Translations under genes and position numbers: made by a program
The notes under the pieces: model-generated
What the model was told of the DNA's origin: nothing
Databases searched by the model: none
The model's input: the letters and a program-made list of their open reading frames with translations, nothing else
Origin: Aphrocallistes beatrix
Lineage: Eukaryota > Porifera > Hexactinellida > Sceptrulophora > Aphrocallistidae
Length of the DNA: 64,000 nt
NCBI GenBank assembly: GCA_963281255.1
Contig: OY725506.1
Span: forward strand, 539,001 to 603,000
Direction of reading: 5' to 3'
Shown here: piece after piece, positions 54,395-64,000 of the stretch
How the letters are laid out: each line of letters begins with the position of its first letter
How positions within the stretch are numbered: position 1 is the stretch's first letter

Positions 54395-56511
54395 CTAAAC
54401 ATCAATCTCAACTATTTCCCTTTTGTTCTTCTTTTTGTGCTTTTTCTCATGAACTTCTAATTTCATTTTCTTGCTATTTATATCTGTTGAAATGTCCTGA
54501 TTCTCTAGAAAATCATTAATTTCAGAACTCAATTCAGTTTCAATCTCTTTTCGTTTTCGTTTTTTCTTTTTGTGTTTTATTTCTGGTTCAAATTCTGCTT
54601 CTAAGACTGAATCTCCATTTTCACAATCAATAACGTCTCTATCCACTCTATCTTCTGCCTGTATCAACTCTTCAATCTCGATCTCGTGTATTTTCTTCTT
54701 CTTTTTCTTCTTTTTCTGGGGTTGAATATCTTCCACGGCCTCCACTGCTTCACCAGTTAATGGTTGGACTGGAGTGGGAGTTGGATCCAGAGGAGGAGGA
54801 GGAATGGAAATAGATTCTTCTTCAGTCTTACTTCCCTAATTCGGAAAGTTTGATTTTAATTAAAAATAGACGAAACGGTTAGGTTATAATCTCAAAATCT
54901 AGTTTGGGGAATCAGGGCAATTTTTATAATCAAAATTCTCATGATTTGATTCCAAACTGATAATATTTGTTTACATTACCATAAAATAACATAATTCAAA
55001 GTAAACAACAACCTTTGATTGTCCAGAGAAAGCTTCCCATACCTCCTGGATCGTTCTAGGATTTCTTTCTTTCAAACTGTTTCTAACAAAATTCTAGACA
55101 CAAAATAGAGGATTCTTAAATAAAGTTCATTTCAAAGAGAATGTTGGTAGGAATGACACACTCAAACAAAACTATTTGATCATTCAACTTAACGTTAAAC
55201 TGTCCTAATTCCTGTCTACTTGGAGAAGTGGGCCCCCTAAAGCAATTTTCCTATATTCTGTGGACCCCTCCTATTAACCGCAATACAAAATTTCGAATCC
55301 TGTGGACCCCCTGATATCTTGTGTGGACCATGGACCCCAGGTTGGGAAACACTGACAGAGAATGCGCGGAATAGTTCGATTGATTTAACTGTGAACTGAC
55401 CTCAAACTTCTTCTGCTTCCTGGGGACATTGGGGTACTCGGAGACAGCCGATAGGAGGGAAGAGACTCTGGGGCTGAGATTGCTGGCGCTCTGAATCGAC
55501 TGCTTTACTTGCTACAGAAATAACAGATCAATAAAGCCCTGCATTTGTACAAATCAAAGAAGGAAGGAATTAATAGTCAGATCCATGGTGCAGACTCATA
55601 ATTTCTTGTATGCATAAGAGAAGCGATCTTAGGTTTTAGCTCAAAAAGAGAGTTGCTTTGGCCACAATTTGAGTGTGAAAATGAATTCTATAATTAGATC
55701 TTTAAACCACCTACACAATAGTAAGTGCAGTTCTAAAATGAACGTTGGTGTCCGCATAGGCGTCAAGTTTTGGAAAATAGAATAAAACCTGGTGAGGGGA
55801 TCTGGGGGGCTTGCCCCCACAAAATTTTTTAAATCTTAGATGCTCAAATATCGATCTACAGCTATTGTTGTTACCTAGGGAAAAGAAAATCTCGGACTAT
55901 AGTGGAAGAAAAATGTAATTGGGATATATATTTAGACTCAATTAACATAATTTTGGGGTTTAGTTGTAACCTAAGTTTGTGTGGAGTCCTGCCATACCAC
56001 AGCTTCCCTCACTGCTCAATTGCCCGGCACCACGGCCCTCCACAGGCTCCAAACCGGGGGGGAGCCGGCCCCCCCAGGTACCCACACTTGGCGCCTATGG
56101 GCGTCCGGCTGTATCTACTCCCCGGGCCCAAGCTACGAAATGCGGTGGCCAGCGAACAATCTCCCACAGCACAAAATGTGTCCCGAGTGTTAAAGCAGTG
56201 GCGTGGACACATTCTTGGATCGCCACTGGTATCCAGGGACATTAACTGAACACCGAGTAGCTCACCTCAATCCATTCTTTCTGTTTCTTCGCACCTTTGG
56301 TTTCTCCCTCTCCCGGTCCATCGTAGAGAGCTCCCTGGTACCTCTGTGCCTCAGACACACAGCTGGTGTGGAGTTTGTAGCTCTGCAGTGTGAAGTCCCG
56401 GCAGCAGTCCATGCAGGAGAATGACTGGCAGTGCCGTGACGTCACAGCATGTCTCTCTACCTGATTCTTCTTCAAACTCTCTCCGCAGTTATTGCAAGTG
56501 AATACTACCAT
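54395..56511 (-). CDS. LYAR: LYAR-like nucleolar zinc-finger protein (4 exons)
   Basis: Proposed coding exons (minus strand): 56511-56266, 55511-55401, 55093-55013, 54835-54395. All junctions are phase 0, totalling 292 aa. The third donor is GTTGTT, less canonical. The N-terminus carries the paired LYAR-type C2HC zinc fingers (MVVFTCNNCGESLKKNQVE, then CMDCCRDFTLQSYKLHTSC). Exons 2-3 match the conserved central region of LYAR (SPRVSSLLSAVSEYPNVPRK; NFVRNSLKERNPRTIQEVW). The last exon is Lys-rich with repeated KKKKKKKK and KHKKKKRKRK tracts expected for nucleolar targeting. LYAR acts in ribosome biogenesis and rRNA processing. Human LYAR (379 aa) ends in a conserved winged-helix-like region that is missing here: the protein stops shortly after the Lys-rich tail. 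LYAR is divergent from the Rabin8 gene across 642 bp. Confidence 0.9.
55230..55356 (-). mobile_element. truncated hAT-like MITE in a LYAR intron
   Basis: The right end CCCCAGGTTGGGAAACACTG is the inverse of the hAT end at 43150. The interior shares GTATTGCGGTTAAT-type sequence and TCTGTGGACCCCTC words with that copy. The other end is missing. Confidence 0.65.
55770..55875 (-). repeat. dispersed repeat with G/C-run hairpin (copy 2)
   Basis: Reverse-complement match to 11325-11400, including AAATATCGATCTACAGCTAT and GGGGGGCTTGCCCCC. Confidence 0.65.
55985..56240. other. GC-rich island in LYAR intron 1
   Basis: About 250 bp of markedly GC-rich DNA (for example GGGGGGAGCCGGCCCCCCC) within AT-rich sequence. 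It yields overlapping open frames on both strands but no recognisable protein. CAGTGGCGTGG near 56195 and CGCCACTGG at 56221 hint at a hAT-type remnant. Promoter-proximal CpG-rich DNA is the alternative. Confidence 0.45.
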
Positions 56512-57153
56512 CGATATTATACAGGGCTGATCTTAGTTACGTAGGTAGAGTCAAGGAGATTTCATGAACTCACAGCGAACAGAAAGAACGAAAAAATGTA
56601 ATGTTAGCTGCTAATTTCGCTTTGTAATATGAAAACAATTGAGAAGTAAAAAAAAATGGTAAAGAAAAGTCTAATGGAGGGCAAACATCATCCTAAGATC
56701 TTCCAATATTTTCAGACTTTAGATTTTAAAATTGATAGAGCATATATGTATGCATAACTAAAGTAACGCATCCGTTCAATTATAAAATGCGTATACAACT
56801 CTTTTCAATGGCAATTGGCGTCACTGAAGAAACGTAGCCACATTTAAATGGCTCGATTTGGCAGAGAAACCATTCACAAATCAGAACGAATCCAGAGATC
56901 TTCGCATTAATTGTCTTGAAACAATTATTATTTTTTTAAATCATATAAACCTTGAAGTCTGAACGATAGCCAACTAATACGAATTAGTTCTCTTCAGAGC
57001 AATAATACTGTTGCAGTGTATACGGAGAAATCTAGTGATATGCACTCGTATGATTATGGCCAGTAGACATTATATAAATCTCTACTAGATATTATCATAG
57101 CATTGATCAGACGATTAGTATAAATTAGTGAAGACTGTTACAACACTATTTTC
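56512..57153. promoter_or_regulatory. divergent promoter region LYAR / Rabin8
   Basis: 642 bp between two oppositely directed start codons. TATATAAA at 57071-57078 lies 83 bp before the Rabin8 ATG. No gene was seen inside. Confidence 0.5.
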
Positions 57154-60100
57154 ATGAAATTATCAAAGATTATGTCGCTAGTGCATTCGCCCCTGTCCAA
57201 CAGCGCCCCCTGTGTTCCCTCTATTCTGAGCGTCGCTGGGAACTCCAGTTCTGATGAGGAGAGTCCTGCTTCTAACACGACCCACTCGAGAGGAAACTCG
57301 GACGAATCGGATCAGATAATTCTTCCCCGTTTGAGACTCCCCTCTCCAGCCGATAGCACGCAGAGCCATGCTAGCTTTCGGGAGGACGAGATGGAAGGAG
57401 AGATCAAGAGACTCAAAAAGGTAGGACTATTCCATTCTAAATTCCCTCCCGTGTACACAATACAATAATAAAACCAAATTCTATACAGGGCAATAATAAC
57501 ATAATTGATATTAGCCAAACTATCTCCATTCATTCTATGGAGTATGCACAGGGATTAAAACTGCTCCATCTTGAGATATCCACATAATCCTGGAGGTTAT
57601 AGTTCATCTTCCCGACCCCTCGAACTGTTACTTTCCTTCTTCCATTACCTTTTCAGGATCCATCCCCCGAGTCAAATGCATTACCCTTTTCGGCGAGGAT
57701 ATTCTACTACGATATAAAATATCTGGATTTCACATTATGAAGTTTATAGCGGGCATCTCCGAATTTAAAAAGTTATTTGGTTAGAAATTCATATATCTTC
57801 TTCTTAGTAACCAATGAGAGCATAAAATATTCGAAAGTGGCCTGTATAGAAAGTAATGCAGCATTTTAATGTTGGTTTCACACCACATAATTCATAGTAT
57901 TACAACGATGCACAAGCTAAGTAAGGTTCAGTCGGCAAATTTATCAGAGCACCTGGACTCCGTGAGTAGCAGCTTACCCACTACCGCTGACACCAAGTAT
58001 CACAGTACTGATTTGGGCTAGTAATCATGTGTGGAACTAATGGATAGTTTTAGACATTGGGTGTGATTTAAATTCGCTCTGTTGCATTCAATACAATTAT
58101 ATTTTTATTATTCAGGTAGGACACATAGGCAACATTTCGTGGAATCGCTTGTAGTCCTTTCGAGGAAGTTTCGCCGATTTTAAGATCTAAAACCTTCACT
58201 GCATTCTGTCATAATACCTAAGGTATTGATGTCTGTGTCCTATTAGGAGCTAGAGACAAAGTTCAAAGAGAACACGAAATTGATCGCTGATAGAAAGGAC
58301 ATGGATAATGAGCTGAATGAGCTGACGGAGAGTCTCTTCACGGTAGTTTAACTTGATTACATCTTTTGAAATCACGACTGGTTATTTGAACTTGTGGCGT
58401 AGGAGGCGAATAACATGGTCAATGAAGCCAAACGGAAACAGAGAAATGCCGACAAAAGATTAGAAGAAGCTCTGTTGAAGGTAAGTAACTGATTATTCTG
58501 CGATAAGAGCTATGCAATGTCTACCTCATTGTTAGAATATGAATTTGATTCTTTCTCCCAGGTTGAGTATTTCAAAGATGAGTCTAAGAGTTTGAAAAAG
58601 AGAATATTAGCTTTAGAAAAAGCGAACACTCAAATGGAAAATCAAACTCAGGCCGCAATAGCGAAGCATTCTTCATTGAAAGGGAAAAAGAAGTCGAATT
58701 GGTTAAGCAAGAGCTCTCTACTCACGAAAGAACAGAAGAGTATTGATTCTCAAAACTCGTTACCGTTAGAAGAAGACTCAAATATAACAATTTTTACAAC
58801 GCAGCATGATGCGATGGTAAGTAATGTTAAGTCATAATGAGGCTTATTTGTAATCTTTTTTTTAAATTTCGATTTCAATTATTAGCATCGAATACTAACG
58901 TTAATTCGTTCAACCTTAAATCCCCATTAATTAAGCAGAATTAACTATTAAATTTGTATTCGTATCAGCTCCTCTGTTATGTGTGGAAGTGATTCTGTTC
59001 CTGGAAACTTTTTCCTGTTCAACGGGATGCTGTAGTCTTTTAATGCAAAACTTTACATAGCTATATTAACAGTTTGTAATCAGTACAGTCTTCATCCGTG
59101 CTAACTCCTTCCTTCCACTCAGAAAGGATGCTTACACTTTAAACCCTTTTCAACCAAGGAATATGCTTATTAACCATTTTAGGCGGGGAAACATATAAAT
59201 GCGGGGCAGTTCTATAAATAGAAAATACCCAAAGGCTAACTGTAGCATCAAGTCAGCATCCTCGCATAACTGCGTGTTAACTTGTGGTTGTTGTTCTAGA
59301 TAAAGAGCTGTATTTACCAGCAAGTTGAAGAGTGGATGTTGTCGCCAACCCTGGCAACTTCCAGCCCTCTGATGTTCGAATCTATCAACCAGGATATTAG
59401 GCCTTGCCTGACCTTCCCTAATGAAGAGGTAAGGGAGATAGATATTAATTCATAAACTGTCATAGATATGTTGAATTTCTTACGTAACACATTTTGTATA
59501 ATAATTTAGATTTGAATTTTTCATGAAGAATATTTTGCTTTTTAGCTTTCAGGAGAAATTCAAGAAGCAATTCAACTCAATACTTTTATGATGGAATCAG
59601 TGTTGCCTAAATGCGCAACTAAAACACCTGAAAATAAGTACGTACTAATGTTGTCTTGTTTGAATCAGTCTCAATGGCTTCTAAGCCGAAACGAAACGAG
59701 TCACAGTTCCACTGTTTATATTGTACATGAACTGGTGTGTTATATTCTGAGACAACTGCAGAGTATTCTGTTTACATTTCTTTGTTGTTATTCTAGTCAG
59801 TGTGACCTCACATATGAGACAGATCAACCGTGTCAGTACAAGATAAAGATCGCTGAGAACTCTGACTGGTACTATGTCAACAACAGAGCAAGACAGAGAG
59901 TAAGTCGACACATGAAAACACAGCGTTTGTATGAATTTCATAATGCAATTCTCTATGATACTCTTCCTATGCTGTTAATGCTAACTTTATATAAATACGT
60001 ATTTATCTAGATTGCTATTGTGTGTGAGTTTTTCCAGTATCTTCGCTACATGAAGGACGGGTTGATTAAGCCAGACGGTGAGTTCAATGTTGAATGACTT

Positions 60101-60409
60101 CCACTCTTCGTGATGCGCAATAGTAACTGATAATGATGAGTCAATTGTGATGAAGGACAAAATATAAATTACAATTCTAAACGTCTTCATATTTAGTCTA
60201 TCGACACAAACAATTGAATAGAAGATAAACAATGAAATAAACACCATTTTGCTTTTGCGACAAATTAATTGTTTTTTTGTTTTTTAGTGAAAACTGCTTC
60301 GCTCTCCATTCAGAAACTACGAGCTAATATGGCTCTAACGCGACTCAGTCTGACTGAGCTAGTCACCATTCCGAATAAACCAGAGGCCTGCGTCCAATCT
60401 TTACAATAA
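57154..60409 (+). CDS. RAB3IP: Rabin8/Rab-3A-interacting protein, Sec2-type Rab GEF (9 exons)
   Basis: Proposed coding exons: 57154-57420, 58247-58342, 58403-58480, 58562-58816, 59300-59428, 59546-59637, 59797-59899, 60011-60077, 60288-60409. Phases agree and total 402 aa. After a Ser-rich N-terminus, a Sec2p coiled coil starts near residue 80: ELETKFKENTKLIADRKDMD, then LNELTESLFTEANNMVNEAK and KRLEEALLKVEYFKDE. LTxSLFxEANxMVxEA is the signature of Sec2/Rabin8 exchange factors. The C-terminal half matches the conserved Rabin8/RAB3IL1 region (EEWMLSPTLATSSPLMFESI; DIRPCLTFP; SDWYYVNNRARQRIAIVCEF; FFQYLRYMKDGLIKPDV). The family activates Rab8 in trafficking to cilia and the plasma membrane. 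Whether it is orthologous to RAB3IP or RAB3IL1 cannot be separated; invertebrates usually have one gene. Confidence 0.92.
59160..59225 (-). repeat. dispersed repeat R4 fragment in a Rabin8 intron
   Basis: AACCATTTTAGGCGGGGAAA and TCTATAAATAGAAAATACCC are diverged inverse matches of the R4 repeat. Confidence 0.5.
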
Positions 60410-60447
60410 TTCTTCTAGACAGACACAGACAGAAATATTCCTTTGTA

Positions 60448-60453
60448 AATAAA
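60448..60453 (+). terminator. polyadenylation signal of the Rabin8 gene
   Basis: AATAAA 39 bp after the TAA at 60407-60409. Confidence 0.6.
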
Positions 60454-61075
60454 GAGTTGTTATTCTAGCTATAACTGTACGAGTTGTTTAATAATTGAGG
60501 CTTTTACAGACTGATAACAATTTTGTTTAATAATTGTCATTAATTGATTTATATTAAAGAAAGCTTCAAACTGAATTCAACAATTCCAAGTTAGTTGGAA
60601 CCATGGACATCTCATTAGATAGCAAACATTGGGGAAGTACTATTATAGACTTTGTATATAGCAAATTATGTAACCACATGACGCGTTGAGAAAATTCTGT
60701 CAAGTCAGAAGATTGAACAATAATGATTTAAGGAAGAGTGCAGAAGATTTGTGATCGTTCCAAATACTTTTTGAAACCAGGAACTGTACAATCATAGGAT
60801 ATATAAGTGTAGTCTACGAGTGTACCTCCTCATCATGAAGTTAGCAAACAAGGTCAGATTTCAAGTGAGCTAATTGGACACACTGGTCTATTAGTCTGTT
60901 ATGCTTAATTGGAAAGATTAATCTTAGACTGTGTCTTCAAGTTTGTGTTAGTTGTGGCTTCAATTAGTTGCCATTGTTTACCATGAGACCTGATTTGGAA
61001 GGAGTTTACAGGACTTGGATTTGGACAATGGATAGTTGTATCATATAATAAGAGCAGAGAGCAGTGATACTAAGG
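60454..61075. other. spacer without recognised features
   Basis: About 620 bp between the Rabin8 polyadenylation signal and the first MITE. Nothing was recognised. Confidence 0.4.
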
Positions 61076-61284
61076 CATACATGTAAACTTTCCCGTTTTT
61101 GGCTGGATATCCCGCTTTTTCTCTTTTTATGGGATAATTTTCTCGAGTGTCCCGTTTTTATATGAAATTTCCCTTATGTCCCGCTTTTTTTGAGTCCATG
61201 TATAATACTTCTATTACGTCCCGCCATGTCCCGCGAAATCCAACGCCGCATCTCGCTTTAATCATGGCTCAAGTTGGCGTGTAG
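61076..61284 (+). mobile_element. MITE family Z (TCCCGTTTTTGG), copy 1
   Basis: CATACATGTAAACTTTCCCG at the left and CAAGTTGGCGTGTAG at the right are weak inverted ends. The interior repeats GTCCCGCTTTT and CCCGCCATGTCCCGCG. Direct relative of 62006-62221. Confidence 0.65.
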
Positions 61285-61394
61285 GCTAAGAGGTGATTTG
61301 ATCCAAATCTAGAATATGAGGAGCCAATAAAAATCTAGAGTTTAACATTTCAAATTGAAAATTGAAAAAACTGAATATTTGTTACAGTGTATTA

Positions 61395-61500
61395 CCTGGA
61401 ATGTGTCGCGTCATTTTCGGTTTAAGCCATTTTGGGCAGGGAAGCCATAAAAATTCGGGGTATGTACTATAAATAGAAAAAACCCACGCCATCCGGGGAT
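61395..61500 (-). repeat. dispersed repeat R4 copy
   Basis: Inverse of 44808-44925 over about 100 bp (CATTTTGGGCAGGGAAGCCA; CTATAAATAGAAAAAACCCA). Confidence 0.65.
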
Positions 61501-62005
61501 AATTATAATTATATAACGGAACTAATAATGCACTAAGAATATATATATAGACTATACGCAGCCCAGTCAAACTACATAGAATGTCTTACATACGTATTGA
61601 ACAATGTTTAGACTGTAACTGTATGCAGTGGGGGATTATAACCACTGAGGCTCGAAACCAGATGTATAGACTAGATACCTTGGTAGGGGTTTCAACCTCT
61701 TCAAATGTAGAGTTGGCGCAATACCAATTGCTTTAATATTTGTTTTTCATTTCGTGTATTTAGAACAAAGTAACAAAGTTGAGTGACATTGGAATAAAAT
61801 GTAAACATTTCGCTAAACTATGTAAATAAATGGGAGATGAGTGGACTTAGTGGATACAAATGTCTATGTTTCCCCTAAAAGCATCAACATACCATATTTG
61901 GTATTGGCATGGACGCATGTTACTATGATGGCTTTACCTGTGCTGTAACGTAGATTCTAATAAGTGATTCAAGAAGTTCTTACAGTCAGTTGGAATATAC
62001 AATGT

Positions 62006-62221
62006 CATACTTGTCAACTGTCCCGTTTTTGGCGGGACGTCCCGCTTTTTTCACTCTTCTATTGAGCTAATTTCAATTGGGTATCCCGCTTCTAAATGAA
62101 ATTTCCCCATTATGTCCTGCATTTTTGTATTCTATGTATAGTACTTTCTATTGCGTCCCGCCATGTCCCGCGAAATTCAATGCTGCGTCCTGCTTTTATC
62201 ATAGCTCAGGTTGGATGTATG
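62006..62221 (+). mobile_element. MITE family Z, copy 2
   Basis: Ends CATACTTGTCAACTG and CAGGTTGGATGTATG are inverted. CAATGT flanks both sides (62000-62005, 62222-62227), suggesting a duplication of at least 6 bp. Interior as in the copy at 61076. Confidence 0.7.
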
Positions 62222-62405
62222 CAATGTCAATGTAAGTGCACTGAATTCATAATTGCAACTAGACAGGCAATGTCTACTTCATCGAATACCTAATGCTAGA
62301 CAAAATACTGAGGTGTCAGCCTATAGGCCTATGCTACTACAATGGATTGCACATTCCTGTGAGTGAAGCAATGCAAGCCTGGGAGAAATACAGCTTCCAA
62401 AGAAA

Positions 62406-62492
62406 TGACCTTTGTTTTAAGGTCAATTTGAGTTTTTGCTGGGAAAACTGACCTTCCATCCATTGTTGGAGATTATTCACACTCAAAGGTCA
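62406..62492. promoter_or_regulatory. cluster of four nuclear-receptor half-sites upstream of CPT1
   Basis: Perfect AGGTCA hexamers at 62406-62411 (-), 62420-62425 (+), 62449-62454 (-) and 62487-62492 (+). Their 5' extensions (ACAAAGGTCA, TTTAAGGTCA, GGAAGGTCA, TCAAAGGTCA) fit HNF4/ERR-type monomer or extended half-sites. The cluster ends 13 bp before a TATA-like box. In other animals CPT1 genes are controlled by fatty-acid-responsive nuclear receptors; function here is inferred. Confidence 0.6.
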
Positions 62493-62504
62493 GTTTGTAG
62501 CGTC

Positions 62505-62512
62505 TATATATT
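62505..62512 (+). promoter_or_regulatory. TATA-like box of CPT1
   Basis: TATATATT lies about 90 bp before a GTACGT donor (intron from 62593) of a presumed noncoding first exon. Confidence 0.5.
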
Positions 62513-62831
62513 TTAGCGCGGTCCTTGCTTTTCATTTACATTTCCGTACTGCATTCTTGTTCTATTAACTGATACACTTGTTCATTTCCAAGGTACGTAT
62601 TTCAATGATTTCAATGTGTTTGATGTTCTCTAAATCTAAACTTTTATTTAGGCTTTCACCTCATCACTTTGTGAATAATATTATTTATACATACATGTTG
62701 TATTCCATATTTTCCAAACTCGAGTCAAAATTATGAATTATCAGTAGATGACGTGAAATCTACGTTGTCGTATTTCTTTAGTTTGTGCTGGAGTTTACGA
62801 ATCAATATATTTCAATGTTTTTATTTTGCAG

Positions 62832-63953
62832 AAGTAGTCGCTAATGGCAGAAGCCTCAGCTGCTGTGGGATTCCAGTTCTCTGTTGGAGATGACGGCATA
62901 CACTACCAATTCAGTGCTAAAGTTCTCTACGCCATCCTACGCCTATTCTTCCGCGGTTACAGGAAAAGAATCGCGAGGATTTCCAATACGATACGCCAGG
63001 GGACTTTCCCGTCGTCTCCTCTCCACTTCCTCACCATAGAAATCTCCCTCATGCTGTATCTGATAGCTTTCTCTGGAAATGCTTGGCCGTTGGATCTAGT
63101 TTTCTACTACATCGACTTCGTTTTCAAGTTCCTGCCTTGGTGAGTGGGAGCTAGATATAATTAGTAATTTGCGAATGACGTCATAAAAACTCCCTGAAAA
63201 TGAGTACAGTGGAATTTGCTTATTAGCAACTCGGATTTTGCTCACAAAAGTTGCTAATAAGGGAACAGAATTAATACAAAATCTACACATGGGACCTGAA
63301 AATTGTTTGCTAATAGAGCAATATTGCTAATGGTAGAGTTGCTCATAAGCGAACTCATTGTATTGTACAAATATTAAAACATTGTATTTATTTTCAATTA
63401 ATTAATTAATTAAATCTAATCATATAAGCAAATAAAGAATGATTATCTCATTTATCTTGCAATATCTTGGAACGAGAGTAGAATTAATTGAAACTCGATC
63501 CATCCATTATCGTGCATCAGCTATTGCAGTCATTCTAATGCTAGGCTGTTTACAGGAAACTAACATAGCTGAAAATTAGATTAACACTTCGCACCTAACT
63601 TCAGAGTTCATTGGTTTAGATATCATTGTGGTTGACTAATCAACAATTCACTTGTACAACTGTCTATTGAAGGTGCAAACCTTTTGAATTAGGTCAAATT
63701 ACCTAAGAGTTTCAAATAACATTTTAATTATGCAACGTTTCATGTTCACATTTCGTGTTTATTTGCATTTGATTCGTTTTAGGTACTCGAAGTTTTACAA
63801 CCTATTCCAGATTTTCCTTACCACCCTACCCATCGCCATTCCTCTCTGGTTCTTGGTTGCCATAACTCTACAAACCTGTTTCAAGCTGTTGCTAATGCAC
63901 ACCCACTGGATATTCGATAATCCGAAAAAGCCATCACTCAAAACCAAGATATG
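62832..63953 (+). CDS. CPT1: carnitine O-palmitoyltransferase 1, N-terminal exons (partial)
   Basis: The coding start is the ATG at 62844, in an exon that begins at 62832 after an AG acceptor. The preceding intron (62593-62831) separates a 5' untranslated exon. Coding exons 62844-63139 and 63783-63953 join in phase and give 155 residues plus two bases; the rest lies beyond the window. The N-terminus MAEASAAVGFQFSVGDDGI matches the CPT1 regulatory domain (mammalian MAEAHQAVAFQFTV). Two membrane segments follow (about 55-75 and 107-140). The last exon ends at the conserved KTKIW junction. The enzyme sits in the outer mitochondrial membrane and makes acylcarnitines for fatty-acid import. Glu3, used in malonyl-CoA inhibition, is conserved, but residue 5 is Ser instead of His. 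Confidence 0.9.
63207..63360. mobile_element. pogo-like MITE, family P6, in a CPT1 intron
   Basis: CAGTGGAATTTGCTTATTAG and CTCATAAGCGAACTCATTG are imperfect inverted ends flanked by TA. GTTGCTAATAAG words recur inside. Confidence 0.72.
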
Positions 63954-64000
63954 GTAAGAATTAATAGTATCGCCCGAATTAGCACTAGGGTGTTTCCTAT

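Noticed and set aside
55902-56249. Several overlapping plus-strand frames of 70-115 codons
   Set aside because: They result from the GC-rich intronic island, which has few stops. They show no conserved domain and lie in a LYAR intron.
1-64000. tRNA or rRNA genes
   Set aside because: No cloverleaf with a recognisable GGTTCRA-type T arm or rRNA core was noticed by eye. A covariance-model scan would be decisive.

Overview
This is AT-rich animal (metazoan) nuclear DNA. It has spliceosomal introns with GT..AG borders, TATA boxes, AATAAA signals, animal-specific proteins (FYCO1, LYAR, Rabin8, TBC1D15, CPT1, LPCAT3, TRIM and GABA-B-like receptors) and a dense population of short non-autonomous DNA transposons. 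RING/B-box and NHL-propeller genes beside a divergent GABA-B-like receptor suggest an invertebrate, perhaps an early-branching lineage such as a sponge or cnidarian. I cannot fix the phylum from sequence alone.

Left part (1-36 kb): long gene-poor stretches with sparse genes, all uninterrupted in their coding regions. These are a TRIM-type RING/B-box/coiled-coil protein (8821-11070, +), a broken NHL-propeller gene (18473-19644, -), a class C (GABA-B-like) receptor (23613-26171, +), a decayed second copy of the NHL gene (about 26600-27022, +), an LPCAT3-like MBOAT acyltransferase (31360-32739, +) and a second TRIM protein related to the first (33102-35345, +). Three of these have a TATAAATA box close upstream.

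Right part (40-64 kb): a tight cluster of intron-rich genes. TBC1D15/17 (15 exons, -), FYCO1 (8 exons, -) and LYAR (4 exons, -) lie head to tail. LYAR is divergent from a Rabin8/RAB3IP homologue (9 exons, +), and the first two coding exons of carnitine palmitoyltransferase 1 (+) run off the right edge. For each complete gene the exons I propose join in phase and total a multiple of three. TBC1D15 (Rab7 GAP family) and FYCO1 (Rab7/LC3/PI3P effector family) are neighbours 535 bp apart, and Rabin8 is a Rab8 exchange factor, so three Rab-pathway genes sit within 21 kb. CPT1 has four AGGTCA nuclear-receptor half-sites in 87 bp just upstream of a TATA-like box.

Repeats: most of the recognisable non-genic sequence is mobile-element debris. 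It includes several pogo/Tigger-like MITE families (CAGT ends, TA duplications), hAT-like MITEs with visible 8-bp duplications, one element inserted inside another, a 753-bp mariner-ended foldback, probable Helitron-like repeats, hairpin modules with GC-rich arms, and a 10-bp array built on GTTTAAAC. I recognised no tRNA, rRNA or CRISPR.
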